Shown: positions 18,188-28,994, counted from the first letter of the stretch. The stretch is DNA of 64,000 nt from Calditrichaceae bacterium (GCA_013360445.1 JABWBP010000009.1:59854-123853), one strand, 5' to 3'. Notes: generated from the sequence alone by a model not told the origin. Program-made: numbers and translations.

Positions 18188-18406
18188 TTACTTGTAACGA
18201 TAAGTGATACGTCCCCTGGTTAAATCGTAGGGCGACAATTCCAATTTGACTTTATCTCCCGGCAGAATCTTGATAAAGTGCATCCGCATTTTGCCGGATA
18301 CGTGCGCCAGCACCTCGTGCCCGCTCTCCAATTCTACCCGGAACGTTGCATTGGGCAACGTTTCTTTGATAATGCCATCTACAGCGATAGGTTGTTCTTT
18401 TGCCAC
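18188..18406 (-). CDS. infA: Translation initiation factor IF-1
   Basis: This 72-residue OB-fold protein ([47 protein letters not shown]) binds the A site of the 30S subunit during initiation. The start is GTG 18406, preceded by AAGGT; the family normally starts MAKE(D/E) at this point. It follows map at 101 nt. Confidence 0.98.
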   Translation of the reverse strand: MAKEQPIAVDGIIKETLPNATFRVELESGHEVLAHVSGKMRMHFIKILPGDKVKLELSPYDLTRGRITYRYK

Positions 18407-18507
18407 AACTTTACCTTCGGCTTGCGCCGCTTTTGAATCCTGAAAAATTTTTATGGCTCTACCGAACCTCGTTACAATGCCAGAACCGCCAATATAGCGG
18501 AAAATCC

Positions 18508-19278
18508 TTATAAACTCAAAGGATTCAATTCATGCCGGGTCAATATTTCCGGTTCTCCATCCAAAACCAGCACCGTATGTTCGTAGTGAGCCGAGGGCAT
18601 TCGATCATCGGTAACGATTGTCCAGCCGTCCGCCAGCGTTCGCACGTTCTTGGTGCCCATGTTTATCATGGGTTCGATTGCCAGGGTAAAACCGTTTTTT
18701 AACACCGGCCCCCGCCCCCGCTTTCCGTAATTAGGCACTTGCGGGTCTTCGTGCAGTTCTTTGCCGACCCCGTGCCCTACCAACTCTCTCACCACCGAAT
18801 ACCCGTGCGCCTCCGCATATTCCTGAATGGTGGCCGAGATGTCCTGCAAACGCTTGCCGGCTTTGGCTTCCCTGATTCCCTTGAACAACGCTTCCCAGGT
18901 TACTTTCATCAACCGCTTTTTCGCCTCGCTGATTTTCCCCACCGGGAAGGTATAGGCGCCATCCCCGTGGTATCCCTGGTAGCGAACCCCCACGTCGATG
19001 CTGATTATTTCTCCCTCTCGCAAAACCCGTTTGGCGGACGGTACCCCGTGCACTACTTCCTCGTCGATGGAGATGCACGCGCTGGCGGGAAACCCGTATA
19101 ACCCTTTGAAGGCGGGGTATCCGCCGTGCGATAGAACAAATTTTTCGATTTTCTGATCGATCTCCCGGGTAGTTATTCCCGGTTTTATATGAACACTGAT
19201 ATACTCAAAGGTATCTGCAACCAGCCTGGAGCTGATCCGCATCAGCGCCAGCTCTCTTTCTGTCTTGATGCTAATCAT
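18508..19278 (-). CDS. map: Methionine aminopeptidase type I
   Basis: This 256-residue enzyme removes N-terminal methionine. The metal ligands can be recognised: Asp in [20 protein letters not shown] (two Asp), His in [12 protein letters not shown], Glu in [12 protein letters not shown], and Glu in [10 protein letters not shown]. It has no N-terminal zinc finger, as in the E. coli type Ia. It lies directly after secY; adk, which often sits between them, is absent. Confidence 0.97.
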   Translation of the reverse strand: MISIKTERELALMRISSRLVADTFEYISVHIKPGITTREIDQKIEKFVLSHGGYPAFKGLYGFPASACISIDEEVVHGVPSAKRVLREGEIISIDVGVRYQGYHGDGAYTFPVGKISEAKKRLMKVTWEALFKGIREAKAGKRLQDISATIQEYAEAHGYSVVRELVGHGVGKELHEDPQVPNYGKRGRGPVLKNGFTLAIEPMINMGTKNVRTLADGWTIVTDDRMPSAHYEHTVLVLDGEPEILTRHELNPLSL

Positions 19279-19374
19279 TCACGGCTTTCGCCTATGTTTA
19301 GTCGTCCCGGTTTTCGTTGATCATACGTGGCCGGGTTTTTTGAGGCTTTTTTTATTCCCCGGCGATCCCCGGGC

Positions 19375-20700
19375 TTATCTTCTTCCGCGTATTCTGCCGC
19401 TCTTGCTGAAACCTTCGTAGTGGCGCATGTACAGGTGAGATTCCACTTGCTGGATGAAGTCCAGCGCCACCCCCACAATAATGAGCAATCCCGTTCCCCC
19501 GAAGAAAGAGGCGTACCCGAAATTGATATTGAAAACCGACACCAGGATGTAAGGAATGATGGCCACAAACGCCAGGGCAATCGCTCCCGGCAGGGTCACC
19601 CGGGTGAGGATGTTATCAAGGTACTCCGCGGTCTTCTTTCCCGGCCGCACCCCGGGGATAAATCCCCCCTGCTTTTTCAGGTTGTCAGCCACTTCCACGG
19701 GGTTCAGCACGATGGCAGTATAAAAATAGGTAAAGAACACGATAATCAGCCCGTAAATCAGCCAGTAAAACCAGTGATCCCAGGCAAAATAGCGGCCTAT
19801 GGCAGCCATGAAATCACTATCCGGGAACATGGTAAACAAAGTCTGGGGCACGAACATGATCGCCTGGGCAAAGATGATCGGCATGACCCCGGCGGTATTG
19901 ATTCGCAGGGGAAAATGGGTATTCACGCCGCCGTACACCTTTCGCCCGACCACCCGCTTGGCATATTGCACCGGGATTTTCCGCTGCGCCTGGGTTAACA
20001 CCACCACAAAGGCAATGATCAGGAACGCGATGGCGATCAGGAACAATTCCACCAGCAGGGTGCGATTATCCTGCATGAACTCGTACCATTCCTGGCTGAG
20101 GGCGCTGGGCAGGCGGGCGATAATCCCGATCATAATGATCAATGAGATGCCGTTTCCGATCCCGCGCGCGTCGATCTGTTCCCCTAACCACATCAACAAC
20201 ATGGTTCCGGAAGACATGGCGATCATGGTCAGGAGCTTAAATCCCCACCCTTTGATGAGCACGATATCCCCCGCGGCGGTTGGCGCCTGGCTCTCCAGCC
20301 AGATGGCCACCCCGAACGCCTGCATGGCCGATAGCACCAGGGTAAAATAGCGGGTGTACTGGGTAATCTTCTTTCGGCCCTCTTCGCCGGATTGCTGCAA
20401 TCGTTGAATGGTCGGCCAGACCGCGCCGAGCAGCTGAAAAATGATGGAGGCGCTGATGTAGGGCATAATTCCCAATCCGAAAACCGCCGCCCGGCTGAAG
20501 GCTCCCCCGGCAAACAGGTCATATAATCCGAACAGGGTATTCTGGGCGGTGCGCCACAGCTCTTCCAGCGCCGCGGTGTTGATGCCGGGCGTAATAATGT
20601 GCGTGCCGATCCGCTCCATGCCCAGCACCATCACGGTGAACAGGATTCGCTTCCGCAGGTCGGGAATCTTGAAAATGTTCCGAAAGGTTTCAATAATCAT
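19375..20700 (-). CDS. secY: Protein translocase subunit SecY
   Basis: This 441-residue, ten-helix membrane protein forms the Sec channel. Evidence: ILFTVMVLGMERIGTHIITP at the N-terminus, the helix 2 region GIMPYISASIIFQLLG, IVFFTYFYTAIVLNPVE, and ADNLKKQGGFIPGVRPGKKT in the cytoplasmic loop. Its ATG overlaps the rplO stop by four bases. SecE is encoded in the same supercluster at 45010. Confidence 0.98.
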   Translation of the reverse strand: MIIETFRNIFKIPDLRKRILFTVMVLGMERIGTHIITPGINTAALEELWRTAQNTLFGLYDLFAGGAFSRAAVFGLGIMPYISASIIFQLLGAVWPTIQRLQQSGEEGRKKITQYTRYFTLVLSAMQAFGVAIWLESQAPTAAGDIVLIKGWGFKLLTMIAMSSGTMLLMWLGEQIDARGIGNGISLIIMIGIIARLPSALSQEWYEFMQDNRTLLVELFLIAIAFLIIAFVVVLTQAQRKIPVQYAKRVVGRKVYGGVNTHFPLRINTAGVMPIIFAQAIMFVPQTLFTMFPDSDFMAAIGRYFAWDHWFYWLIYGLIIVFFTYFYTAIVLNPVEVADNLKKQGGFIPGVRPGKKTAEYLDNILTRVTLPGAIALAFVAIIPYILVSVFNINFGYASFFGGTGLLIIVGVALDFIQQVESHLYMRHYEGFSKSGRIRGRR

Positions 20701-21137
20701 AACAGCGTAACAACGCCTCCCGCTTTTTCGATCTTTTCACGAGCCGATCGGCTCACCGCGTGTACTTTCACCTGCATTTTTTTAGAAACCTCGCCGTTCC
20801 CCAACAACTTTACCGGCGCATCGGCTTTTTTGATCAAACCGTGATTCTGCAAAACTTCCGGGGTAATATCTTCCTTGCCGCCGATCTTTTCCAGATCGGC
20901 CAAATTCACGACCTGAAAAATGATTTTACCGTACTGGTGGAAGCCGAATTTGGGCAGACGGCGTTGAATGGGCATTTGCCCCCCCTCGAACCAGGCGCGC
21001 CGTTTGGCCCCGGAACGGGAATACTGGCCTTTATGCCCCCTGCCGGCGGTGCCGCCGGTGCCGGAAGCCTGGCCTCGTCCCACCCGTTTATTGTTGTGGG
21101 TCGATCCGGGAGATTTTTTTAAGGAACCTAAGTTCAT
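20697..21137 (-). CDS. rplO: 50S ribosomal protein L15
   Basis: This 146-residue L15 has the Gly-rich N-terminus KRVGRGQASGTGGTAGRGHK and the C-terminal globular part ending SRSAREKIEKAGG. It assembles late into the large subunit. Four-base overlap with secY. Confidence 0.98.
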   Translation of the reverse strand: MNLGSLKKSPGSTHNNKRVGRGQASGTGGTAGRGHKGQYSRSGAKRRAWFEGGQMPIQRRLPKFGFHQYGKIIFQVVNLADLEKIGGKEDITPEVLQNHGLIKKADAPVKLLGNGEVSKKMQVKVHAVSRSAREKIEKAGGVVTLL

Positions 21138-21283
21138 TTTGCCAGCCTCAACTATAAGATTAAAGAAAATGTCCCTGCCGTCTTATCCGGAAACCGGGGC
21201 GGCGAAGGGCCGCGATAACGAATTTCCCGCTATTCCAACACGCCGGCGAATTTACACAGCAAACATTCTCTCGGGGTTTATAT

Positions 21284-21487
21284 TCACTCGACTTCTTCAA
21301 CCGCCACCAGGTGCGTCACTTTGTTTATCATCCCCCGGATTTGGGGAGTATCTTTGTGAATCACCGAGTGGCGAATCCTCCGCAGCCCCAGCGCCTTCAT
21401 GGTTCTCTTCTGGCTGCTTTCATAACCAATCAAGCTTTTGGTCTGGGTGATTTTCAACATTTTTTCTTTTTCTTTTTTCTTTGCCAT
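21284..21487 (-). CDS. rpmD: 50S ribosomal protein L30
   Basis: This 67-residue L30 has the core [19 protein letters not shown] and [20 protein letters not shown]. The first nine residues (MAKKKEKEK) are a basic extension before the usual start, and the C-terminus ends in acidic residues. The flanking spacers (146 and 90 nt) contain no recognisable gene. Confidence 0.96.
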   Translation of the reverse strand: MAKKKEKEKMLKITQTKSLIGYESSQKRTMKALGLRRIRHSVIHKDTPQIRGMINKVTHLVAVEEVE

Positions 21488-21577
21488 CGCAACATCTCTT
21501 CGGATTTTAACTCAACGTCGTTACAGAGAGCGTTAATAGAATGCCGCAGCGATTAAACGCCATGCGCCATCCCAGGC

Positions 21578-22081
21578 TTAACTGAACAATTCCTTTAACG
21601 CCATACCACGATTGCGGGCGATGCTCATGGGATCTTGCAGTTTGCCCAGGGCCACCAGGGTGGCTTTCACCACGCTGTGGGGGTTGGAGGAGCCGAGAAT
21701 CTTCGTCAAAACGTCTTTGATGCCGGCCATTTCGCAAATCGCGCGAACCGGCCCCCCGGCAATCAGCCCGGTACCGGGGGAAGCAGGCTTCAACACCACT
21801 TTTCCCGCCCCGTATTTGCCGAATACTTCGTAAGGGATGGTCGCACCCTGAATGTTGATCCGGGTGATCTCTTTTTTGGCTTTTTCGGTAGCCTTGGCAA
21901 TGGCGTTTACCACTTCGTTGGCTTTCCCGAGGCCGATTCCCACATGGCCGTTGCCATCCCCTACCACTACGATGGCGCTGAAACTAAAACGCCGGCCGCC
22001 TTTTACCACTTTGGCGACCCGGTTGATGTAAACCACTTTCTCTCTCAGTTCCAGTTCATGGGCATTCATTCTATCAGCCAC
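21578..22081 (-). CDS. rpsE: 30S ribosomal protein S5
   Basis: This 167-residue S5 has the dsRBD-like N-terminal part ([37 protein letters not shown]) and the C-terminal domain ([19 protein letters not shown]). It helps control decoding accuracy. The start taken is GTG 22081 with AGGA 6 nt upstream; ATG 22069 is the alternative. Confidence 0.97.
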   Translation of the reverse strand: MADRMNAHELELREKVVYINRVAKVVKGGRRFSFSAIVVVGDGNGHVGIGLGKANEVVNAIAKATEKAKKEITRINIQGATIPYEVFGKYGAGKVVLKPASPGTGLIAGGPVRAICEMAGIKDVLTKILGSSNPHSVVKATLVALGKLQDPMSIARNRGMALKELFS

Positions 22082-22213
22082 AGCTTCCTCTCTGCATTTA
22101 AGGCTTTGTCAAACCGTTAACCATCTACATGGATATTCAAACTTTATAGGTGTTGCCGGATTTGGTCATTCCCCGGGAAAACCGCTCCTGCAACGGGAAT
22201 GGGCCGGCGGAGA

Positions 22214-22558
22214 TCAAAACTCCAGCCCGCCCTCGCGCGCTCCTTCTGCCAGGGCTTTAACCCGACCATGGTATTTGTAACCGTTGCGGTCAAATACGAT
22301 CTGCTTGATGTTCATTTCCAGGGCTTTCCGGGCCAGAAATTCGCCGACCTTTTTGCTGGCTTCTACTTTCGACTTCGCGTCCTTGACCTCCTCGCGCACT
22401 TCTTTGCTCATTTCCGAGGCGCCCACCAGGGTTTTGCGGGTATAATCATCGATGATCTGGCCGTAGGTATAACGCAGGCTGCGATACACCACCAGGCGCG
22501 GCCTCTCGGAGGTTCCGACAATTTTTTGTTTTCTTCGGGTAAATTTTTTCTTGCTCAT
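22214..22558 (-). CDS. rplR: 50S ribosomal protein L18
   Basis: This 114-residue L18 ([58 protein letters not shown]) binds 5S rRNA in the central protuberance. The open frame continues upstream to 22606, but MSKKK at 22558 fits the family. Confidence 0.97.
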   Translation of the reverse strand: MSKKKFTRRKQKIVGTSERPRLVVYRSLRYTYGQIIDDYTRKTLVGASEMSKEVREEVKDAKSKVEASKKVGEFLARKALEMNIKQIVFDRNGYKYHGRVKALAEGAREGGLEF

Positions 22559-22660
22559 AACGCCTATTATCCTTTTAAAAACTTTTATAACCTCATGGTT
22601 GACCAATTAACGGCCCCGCGAAACTCCTCGAATCGCCCGGGCGCAACCGCGCTGCGCAAA

Positions 22661-23197
22661 TTACTTGGCGGTTTTTCCGGCTTTGCGGTGTACCGTCTCG
22701 CCCTCGTAGCGAATTCCTTTCCCCTTGTACGGCTCGGGGGGACGGAAGGAGCGAATTTTTGCGGCGACCTGGCCGACCAGTTCCTTATCGATGCCGGAAA
22801 TTTCGATGCGCGTGGGAACCGGAATTTTTAGCGTAACTCCCTGGGGCGGCACAAAATACACAAAATGGGAGAATCCTAACGCCAATTGAATGCCTTTCCC
22901 TTTCTGCTCGGCGCGGTATCCCACTCCTTCGATTTGCAGCGCCTTGAAATAACCGTTCGTAACCCCTACCACCATATTGTGGATCAAGGTGCGGGTCAGG
23001 CCATGCAAGGATCGCCATTGCCGCTCATCGGAAGGTCTTTTTACCTGGATCATTCCGTTTTCCACTTCAACGATCATCCCCGGGTTAAAAGTATGCTGCA
23101 ACTGGCCCTTGGGACCCTTGATATGCACCAACCCTTTTTCGAGCTTCACTTCCACGTCCTGGGGAATTTCGATGGGCAATTTTCCAATACGAGACAC
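22661..23197 (-). CDS. rplF: 50S ribosomal protein L6
   Basis: This 178-residue L6 (MSRIGKLPIEIPQDVEV, IKGPKGQLQHTF, LVGQVAAKIRSFRPPEPYKG, KGIRYEGE) has the usual two-domain repeat and lies near the factor-binding site. The start is GTG 23197, preceded by GAGG at 8 nt. Confidence 0.98.
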   Translation of the reverse strand: MSRIGKLPIEIPQDVEVKLEKGLVHIKGPKGQLQHTFNPGMIVEVENGMIQVKRPSDERQWRSLHGLTRTLIHNMVVGVTNGYFKALQIEGVGYRAEQKGKGIQLALGFSHFVYFVPPQGVTLKIPVPTRIEISGIDKELVGQVAAKIRSFRPPEPYKGKGIRYEGETVHRKAGKTAK

Positions 23198-23221
23198 CTG
23201 AACACCTCTTAAGGTTATGGA

Positions 23222-23623
23222 TTACCAAATAATACACAAAACTTCCCCGCCTACCTTCTGGCGGCGGGCCTCCCGCTCGGTGAGAAGCCCCCTGGAAGTG
23301 CTGAGAATCGCAATTCCCATGTTGTTTTTTACCCGGGGGAGATTTTGCACGTCCACGTACTGGCGCCGGCCGGGCTTGCTTACCCGGAGCAACTCGTGGA
23401 TTACCGACTCGCCGGTTTGCGGTATGTAGCGCAGAAAAATGCGGATAATCCCCTGTTTTCCGTCATCTATGACGATATAATTTTTGATGAACTTTTGCTC
23501 ATACAGGATATTGGCCATCTGTTTTTTCAAATTGGAAGCCGGAATATCCACGGTTTTATGCTTAACCTGCAAAGCGTTGCGAATGCGGGTTAAAAAATCA
23601 GCAATCGGATCGGTCATTGCCAT
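23222..23623 (-). CDS. rpsH: 30S ribosomal protein S8
   Basis: This 133-residue S8 has the family N-terminus TDPIADFLTRIRNALQVKHK and the C-terminus GIAILSTSRGLLTEREARRQ. It binds helix 21 of 16S rRNA and in E. coli represses the spc operon. GGAG is placed correctly for ATG 23623. Confidence 0.98.
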   Translation of the reverse strand: MAMTDPIADFLTRIRNALQVKHKTVDIPASNLKKQMANILYEQKFIKNYIVIDDGKQGIIRIFLRYIPQTGESVIHELLRVSKPGRRQYVDVQNLPRVKNNMGIAILSTSRGLLTEREARRQKVGGEVLCIIW

Positions 23624-23754
23624 AAAAAAGTCTCCTGCCTGCTAAAGCTCTTTGGAATCACCATTACAACTAAAATCTACTCGTTTAAACGCCGGGCCGG
23701 GAATGATGAAACTCGCACGTTGATCCCCATCATCCCATAATGGGCGCCAATGTT

Positions 23755-23940
23755 TTACCAGCTTGCTTTGATCACCCCGGGAATTTCGCCTTTATTGGCC
23801 AGGTCGCGTAAACAGATCCGGCACAATCCGAATTTACGGTAATAGGCGCGCGGGCGCCCGCAGCGCTCGCAGCGATGGTATTCCCGAACTTTAAATTTTT
23901 GTTTCCGCTTCGATTTTGCGATCATGCACTTCTTCGCCAA
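23755..23940 (-). CDS. rpsN: 30S ribosomal protein S14, zinc type (S14Z)
   Basis: This 61-residue protein has two CxxC pairs (CERC and CRIC) in [20 protein letters not shown] and the C-terminus [13 protein letters not shown], which define the short zinc form. The start is TTG 23940: AAGGAG lies 7 nt upstream and the protein then begins with the usual (M)AKKCMIAK. Translation from an earlier start would add an unrelated segment. Confidence 0.96.
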   Translation of the reverse strand: MAKKCMIAKSKRKQKFKVREYHRCERCGRPRAYYRKFGLCRICLRDLANKGEIPGVIKASW

Positions 23941-24012
23941 GGTGTTTCTCCTTAAGATTTTAAGAGCCGCGTCCCCCACAATCCTTCGCTGTTGGTTCCG
24001 GGCGCCTGGTTC

Positions 24013-24564
24013 CTATTTTCTGAACGGCATTCCGAAATTGGTCAACAATTCATAGGCTTCTTCGTCGCTTTTGGCGTTGGTAACGAAGGTAATGTTCAAG
24101 CCCCGGATTTTATCAATTTTATCCACATTGATCTCCGGGAAGATGATCTGCTCCCGGGCCCCCACGGAATAGCTTCCCCGCCCGTCGAAGGATTTATCGG
24201 ACAATCCCCGGAAATCGCGGATGCGCGGCACTGCCAGGCTGATAAACCGGTCCAGGAATTCGTACATCCGGTTGCCCCGCAGGGTAACCCGGCAGCCGAC
24301 TTTCATGCCCTGGCGCAATTTGAAGTTGGAGATCGACTTTTTTGCCTGGGTGATAGCCGGTTTCTGGCCGCCGATGATGGTCAGGTCTTCAACCGCGCGT
24401 TCCAGGATTTTGGGATCCTGAATCGCTTCCCCGACGCCCATATTCAGGCAAATCTTCTCCAGCCGGGGCACCTGCATCACATTTTTGTAGCCAAAGCGTT
24501 TCATCATGCTCGGCACAATTTCGTCATAGAATCTTTTCTTCAACCTGGGTGTATAGGTCGCCAT
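24013..24564 (-). CDS. rplE: 50S ribosomal protein L5
   Basis: This 183-residue L5 ([70 protein letters not shown]) binds 5S rRNA and P-site tRNA. ATG 24564 gives the canonical N-terminus; an in-frame ATG at 24582 would add six residues and cannot be excluded. Confidence 0.97.
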   Translation of the reverse strand: MATYTPRLKKRFYDEIVPSMMKRFGYKNVMQVPRLEKICLNMGVGEAIQDPKILERAVEDLTIIGGQKPAITQAKKSISNFKLRQGMKVGCRVTLRGNRMYEFLDRFISLAVPRIRDFRGLSDKSFDGRGSYSVGAREQIIFPEINVDKIDKIRGLNITFVTNAKSDEEAYELLTNFGMPFRK

Positions 24565-24595
24565 GGTCAGTACCTTTTTCATTCTTCAGATTACC

Positions 24596-24919
24596 TTACA
24601 ACACTTCTTCGCCGCCGGCATCGGGGTGCTTGCAAAACCGCACCTTGGTTCCGTCTTTGAGCACCCGGAATCCCACCCGGGTGGGAACGTTGCTCTTCGG
24701 GGCGATCAACTTGACATTCGAAATATGAATGGGCGCTTCCAATTCCATGATGCCGCCCTGGGCCATTTTTTGGGTGCGTTTCCGATGGCGCTTCACCATG
24801 TTTACCCCCTCGACGATGATTTTATCCTTTTCGGGAAACACCTTCAGCACTCTCCCCCGCTTCCCGCTGTCATCGCCGCTGATAACCAGCACCATGTCGT
24901 TTTTCTTGATCTTTTTCAT
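24596..24919 (-). CDS. rplX: 50S ribosomal protein L24
   Basis: This 107-residue protein has the KOW motif near the N-terminus (MVLVISGDDSGKRGRVLKVF), then GVNMVKRHRKRT and PIHISNVKLI. It is an assembly initiator of the large subunit. 16 nt after rplN. Confidence 0.97.
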   Translation of the reverse strand: MKKIKKNDMVLVISGDDSGKRGRVLKVFPEKDKIIVEGVNMVKRHRKRTQKMAQGGIMELEAPIHISNVKLIAPKSNVPTRVGFRVLKDGTKVRFCKHPDAGGEEVL

Positions 24920-24935
24920 AATTTGCCATCCCCTC

Positions 24936-25304
24936 TTATAAGACTTCCGGCGCTAATGAGATGATTTTCATAAATTCCTTCTCGCGCAGTTCCCGCGCCA
25001 CCGGCCCGAAGATACGGGTTCCCCGCGGCTCGCCCTGGTTATCCAGCAGCACCGCGGCATTCTCATCAAAGCGAATGTAGGAACCGTCTTCCCGGCGAAT
25101 TTCTTTTTTAGTGCGCACAATTACGGCCTTGGAAACGTCGCCTTTTTTTACCGCCGCGTTGGGAATGGCGCTCTTCACCGACACGACAATGATATCCCCG
25201 ATGGTGCCATACCGTTTTCGAGAGCCGCCTAACACGCGAATACACATCACTTTTTTAGCGCCGGAATTATCCGCAACGTTTAACCGGGTATATTCCTGGA
25301 CCAT
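24936..25304 (-). CDS. rplN: 50S ribosomal protein L14
   Basis: This 122-residue L14 ([66 protein letters not shown]) takes part in intersubunit contacts. It begins the spc-type block, 137 nt after rpsQ. Confidence 0.98.
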   Translation of the reverse strand: MVQEYTRLNVADNSGAKKVMCIRVLGGSRKRYGTIGDIIVVSVKSAIPNAAVKKGDVSKAVIVRTKKEIRREDGSYIRFDENAAVLLDNQGEPRGTRIFGPVARELREKEFMKIISLAPEVL

Positions 25305-25409
25305 AGCAACAACCTCAGCAGCTTAATTACGCTTTTCCAAGCAAGTTAAAGGTTTCAAATTTATCAGAACTTACAAATCGCAACAATACTCCGAAGGCAT
25401 ATGGTTATG

Positions 25410-25443
25410 TTACTTTTACTTTTTACCTTTTGCCTTTTCCCTT
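25410..25443. repeat. TTTTAC/CTTTTGC word repeat running into the rpsQ stop
   Basis: Imperfect units such as TTACTTTTTACC and TTTTGCC are repeated up to the rpsQ stop codon at 25442-25444, so the repeat lies against the end of the gene. Confidence 0.5.
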
Positions 25444-25696
25444 ATTTAACCTTTTCAATGATCTCCACAATTCGCCACCGCTTGGTTTTGCTCAATGGAC
25501 GCGTTTCCATGATCTTCACCTTGTCGCCGATCTGGCAGGCGTTCTCTCCGTCGTGCGCTTTGAATTTGGAGGTCAATTTGATATACTTTTTGTAAAACGG
25601 ATGCTTGACTCTCCGTTCTACCGCCACCACCACGGTTTTGTCCATTTTATCGCTGACTACAACGCCAATGCGGGTTTTGCGAGTCGCTCTTTCCAT
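25442..25696 (-). CDS. rpsQ: 30S ribosomal protein S17
   Basis: This 84-residue OB-fold protein ([53 protein letters not shown]) binds the 16S 5' domain early in assembly. 19 nt after rpmC. Confidence 0.97.
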   Translation of the reverse strand: MERATRKTRIGVVVSDKMDKTVVVAVERRVKHPFYKKYIKLTSKFKAHDGENACQIGDKVKIMETRPLSKTKRWRIVEIIEKVK

Positions 25697-25715
25697 GTCG
25701 ATTACTTACCTGCTC

Positions 25716-25931
25716 TTATGATTTCATTTTCGTTTTGGTTATGCCCAGCTCATGCTCGCGCAGCAAGGTTTTATGGCGCGCGATCTCTTTTCTGACCAGG
25801 CGAACCCGGCTGGCATTCACCAATTGCCGGGTAGCTTTTTGAATGCGCAAGTTCGATAGCTCTTCGATCAAATCCCGCAAGCGGTGCTGCAACTCTTCCA
25901 CCGGCAGGGTTCTCAATTCGGAAGTCTTCAT
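25716..25931 (-). CDS. rpmC: 50S ribosomal protein L29
   Basis: This 71-residue helical-hairpin protein ([40 protein letters not shown]) lies by the tunnel exit and contributes to the SRP/trigger-factor docking area. Three nt after rplP. Confidence 0.96.
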   Translation of the reverse strand: MKTSELRTLPVEELQHRLRDLIEELSNLRIQKATRQLVNASRVRLVRKEIARHKTLLREHELGITKTKMKS

Positions 25932-25934
25932 CGC

Positions 25935-26354
25935 TTAGTCTCCCAATTCTTTACGGCTGACAAACTTAGTCTTGATGGGCAGCTTATGGGCGGCCAATCG
26001 CAACGCTTCTTTGGCGATATCTTCCGGCACCCCGGCCAGCTCGAACATCACCCGCCCCGGCTTCACCACCGCAACCCAGTATTCCGGAGACCCTTTTCCT
26101 TTTCCCATGCGGGTTTCCGCCGGTTTCTTGGTAACCGGCTTGTCCGGGAAAATCCTGATCCATACTTTTCCGCCGCGCTTGATGTGGCGGGTCATGGCGA
26201 TACGCGCCGCCTCGATCTGGCGGCTGGTAATCCAGTAAGCTTCCAGGGCTTTCAGGCCGTACTCGCCGAAAGTGACGGCGTTGCCGCGCCCGGCCATGCC
26301 TCTTTTGCGCCCGCGCTGTTTTTTACGATATTTAACCCTTCTTGGCATTAACAT
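25935..26354 (-). CDS. rplP: 50S ribosomal protein L16
   Basis: This 139-residue L16 ([59 protein letters not shown]) sits near the A site. GAGGAG is 9 nt before ATG 26354 (MLMPRR), so that start is chosen over ATG 26348. Confidence 0.97.
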   Translation of the reverse strand: MLMPRRVKYRKKQRGRKRGMAGRGNAVTFGEYGLKALEAYWITSRQIEAARIAMTRHIKRGGKVWIRIFPDKPVTKKPAETRMGKGKGSPEYWVAVVKPGRVMFELAGVPEDIAKEALRLAAHKLPIKTKFVSRKELGD

Positions 26355-26367
26355 GGATCAGTTCTCC

Positions 26368-27003
26368 TCAGGATTTGGTTCCGATAACTTCGCCGTTGTA
26401 AATCCACACTTTTACCCCGATGCAGCCGTAAGTGGTGATGGCCGTGGCGGTAGCGTAATCAATATCCGCCCGCAGGGTGTGCAGGGGAATTCGCCCCTCT
26501 TTGTAGCTTTCGGTGCGCGCCATTTCCGCGCCGGCTAAGCGCCCGGAACAGGTAATTTTGATTCCTTCCGCCCCTAACCGCAGCGAAGAAGTAATCGCCC
26601 GCTTCATGGCCCGGCGGAAGGAAACTTTGCCTTCCAACTGGCGGGCGATATTCTGCGCCACCAGGAAGGCGTCGGCTTCGGGGTGTTTCACTTCGTCGAT
26701 ATTGATCTGAATATCTTTTTTGACCAATTTTTTCAGTTCTTCTTTCAGCTTATCCACCTCGGCGCCCTTCTTGCCGATCACCACGCCCGGGCGGGCGGTA
26801 TGGATGGTAATCAAAATCCGCCGGGCAGTGCGCTCGATCCCGATTTTAGAAATAGCGCCGTCTGCCATTCGCCGTTGGATATAGCGGCGGATCAGCAAAT
26901 CTTCATTCAGCTTTGCAGAAAAATTCTTCTCATCAAACCACTGGGAATTCCAGGTTTTGATGAAACCGAGGCGATAACCGACAGGATTGCACTTTTGGCC
27001 CAA
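26368..27003 (-). CDS. rpsC: 30S ribosomal protein S3
   Basis: This 211-residue S3 has the N-terminal [20 protein letters not shown], the KH domain with [18 protein letters not shown], and the C-terminal [18 protein letters not shown] segment ([16 protein letters not shown]). It lines the mRNA entry channel. The start is TTG 27003 with GGAGG 8 nt upstream. Confidence 0.98.
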   Translation of the reverse strand: MGQKCNPVGYRLGFIKTWNSQWFDEKNFSAKLNEDLLIRRYIQRRMADGAISKIGIERTARRILITIHTARPGVVIGKKGAEVDKLKEELKKLVKKDIQINIDEVKHPEADAFLVAQNIARQLEGKVSFRRAMKRAITSSLRLGAEGIKITCSGRLAGAEMARTESYKEGRIPLHTLRADIDYATATAITTYGCIGVKVWIYNGEVIGTKS

Positions 27004-27021
27004 ATTAAATCCTCCGACGTA

Positions 27022-27366
27022 CTAGTTGTTATATTCTACCACAATGGTAACATGGCTGGTTTTCCGGCGAATTCTTCCCACCCGGCCCATCGACATCGGG
27101 CGGAACCGCCGCAGGGTCGGCCCCTGGTCCACAAACGCCTTTTTGATGAAAATATCGTGGGGAGAAATCCTCGCCGCTTTTTCATCCAGGAAGAAATTCG
27201 CTACCGCGGAGCGGAGAGCCTTCTCGACCACCTTGGCCGCGCGCTTGGGAGTAAAGTGAAGAATGTTCAGCGCTTCTTCCACGTCTTTATCTTTGATGAG
27301 ATCGAGGATTCGCCGAACTTTCATCGGCGCCATCCGCACAAATCTTTCTTTTGCTACCGCTTGCAT
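27022..27366 (-). CDS. rplV: 50S ribosomal protein L22
   Basis: This 114-residue L22 (AKERFVRMAPMKVRRILDLI, FTPKRAAKVVEKALRSAVAN, GPTLRRFRPMSMGRVGRIRR) extends a loop into the exit tunnel. 18 nt before rpsC. Confidence 0.98.
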   Translation of the reverse strand: MQAVAKERFVRMAPMKVRRILDLIKDKDVEEALNILHFTPKRAAKVVEKALRSAVANFFLDEKAARISPHDIFIKKAFVDQGPTLRRFRPMSMGRVGRIRRKTSHVTIVVEYNN

Positions 27367-27402
27367 GGCTTTGCTTCTCGCATTTAGATATTGTTGAAAT
27401 TT

Positions 27403-27465
27403 AACGCTCCCAAATCTTACGCTTTACGAATTACCTTCCGTGAAACGTAACCCGTAAAACGTGAT
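27403..27465. repeat. ACG-rich word repeat with inverted arrangement, rplV-rpsS spacer
   Basis: Words such as CTTACGCTTTACGAATTACC on one side and GTGAAACGTAACCCGTAAAA on the other give a loose inverted repeat that reaches the rpsS stop codon. The same words are found at 16961 and 58900. Confidence 0.5.
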
Positions 27466-27752
27466 TACTTCACCCGGCTCGCTTTTTCGGACTTGCCCCC
27501 GGGATGCCCGCGGAAGGTACGGGTCATGGCAAACTCTCCCAATTTATGCCCCACCATATTTTCGGTGATATAAACCGGGATAAATTTGATCCCGTTGTGC
27601 ACCGCAATGGTGTGGCCGACGAATTCCGGTGGAATGGTGCTCCGTCGCGCCCAGGTTTTGATCACCTTTTTCTGGCCGGTCTGGTTCAATCCATCCACTT
27701 TTTTGAGCAATTTCGGATCGATAAAAGGACCTTTTTTAACCGATCGAGACAT
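27465..27752 (-). CDS. rpsS: 30S ribosomal protein S19
   Basis: This 95-residue S19 ([59 protein letters not shown]) sits in the 30S head beside S13. Standard S10-operon position. Confidence 0.98.
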   Translation of the reverse strand: MSRSVKKGPFIDPKLLKKVDGLNQTGQKKVIKTWARRSTIPPEFVGHTIAVHNGIKFIPVYITENMVGHKLGEFAMTRTFRGHPGGKSEKASRVK

Positions 27753-27853
27753 ATTCGTTTCCTTTGGACTTTCGCCTTATTTGTATTATCCCGCCGCCGG
27801 TTATGCGGAGCAAAATCCGGCAGTCTTGCGGGTCATCTTTGCGTGAAATAGCC

Positions 27854-28678
27854 CTACTTACGGCGTTTTACAATCAGGGCGTTGGAGAGCTTCCGTTTCT
27901 TGCGGGTTTTCAACCCTTTGGATAACTGCCCCCAGGGGGAACAGGGATGGCGCCCCCCGGAGCTTTTTCCTTCGCCCCCGCCCATGGGGTGGTCGATGGG
28001 ATTCATGGCAACCCCGCGCACGTGGGGACGTTTTCCCCGCCAGCGCGAACGCCCGGCTTTTCCCAGGGAAATGTTAAAATGATCCGAGTTGCCGACCGTT
28101 CCGAGGGTAGCATAGCATTCCACCCGGAATTTACGGATTTCCCCGGAGGGCATTTTCAGCAGCGCGAAATCGCCTTCTTTTGCCATCAATTGCACCCCGG
28201 CGCCGGCGCTGCGAGCCACCTGCCCGCCCTTGCCGGGAAAAATTTCGATATTATGAACCGCCATGCCCAGGGGAACCTTGCCCAGCGGCATGGCATTCCC
28301 GGGATGAATTTCCACGTCATCTCCGGCAATCACCTTATCCCCTACTTTTAACCCTTCGGGAGCGATTATGTAGCGCTTTTCACCGTCGGCATAAAAGAGC
28401 AGGGCGATATTGGCGCTTCGATTCGGATCATACTCAATCGCGTTAACGGTTGCCGGGATGTTGCGCTTATCGCGTTTGAAGTCGATAACGCGATATTTCC
28501 GCTTATGTCCCCCGCCCCGCTGCCAGGAGGTGACCCGCCCCTGGTTGTTGCGACCCACGCTGCGGTGCAGAGAGATCGTCAAAGATCGCTCCGGCTCCTG
28601 TTTGGTGACGACCTCACGGCTCAGGTCCACCCGGAACCTCATGCCCGCGGTTGAAGGTTTACGATTTTTTAACGCCAT
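27854..28678 (-). CDS. rplB: 50S ribosomal protein L2
   Basis: This 274-residue L2 ([77 protein letters not shown]) is essential for subunit joining and the peptidyl-transferase region. The frame is open to 28792, but ATG 28678 is the conserved start. Confidence 0.98.
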   Translation of the reverse strand: MALKNRKPSTAGMRFRVDLSREVVTKQEPERSLTISLHRSVGRNNQGRVTSWQRGGGHKRKYRVIDFKRDKRNIPATVNAIEYDPNRSANIALLFYADGEKRYIIAPEGLKVGDKVIAGDDVEIHPGNAMPLGKVPLGMAVHNIEIFPGKGGQVARSAGAGVQLMAKEGDFALLKMPSGEIRKFRVECYATLGTVGNSDHFNISLGKAGRSRWRGKRPHVRGVAMNPIDHPMGGGEGKSSGGRHPCSPWGQLSKGLKTRKKRKLSNALIVKRRK

Positions 28679-28691
28679 ACCACTTCTCCGA

Positions 28692-28994
28692 TTAGATATT
28701 CTCCATAAAATCCAGGGTCTGGCCAGGCTCCAGGGTAATAATGGCCTTTTTGTAGCCGGAGGTGAAGCCGGCCACCCGCCCGCGGCGCACAAAACGCTGC
28801 CGGGGCTTACCCTTCACGTTCATAACCCGAACGCTCTTCACTTTAACGGAAAACCGTTTGGCAAACGCGCTTTTGATTTCGATCTTATTTGCGTTGGCAT
28901 CTACCTTGAAAAAATACTGGTTACCTTCGTCCTTCAGACGCAAGGCTTTTTCCGTCAAGATCGGCTCTAAAATAATTTCTCTGGAATCCTTCAT
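28692..28994 (-). CDS. rplW: 50S ribosomal protein L23
   Basis: This 100-residue L23 ([38 protein letters not shown]) forms the docking site for SRP and trigger factor at the tunnel exit. Its ATG overlaps the rplD stop by four bases. Confidence 0.97.
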   Translation of the reverse strand: MKDSREIILEPILTEKALRLKDEGNQYFFKVDANANKIEIKSAFAKRFSVKVKSVRVMNVKGKPRQRFVRRGRVAGFTSGYKKAIITLEPGQTLDFMENI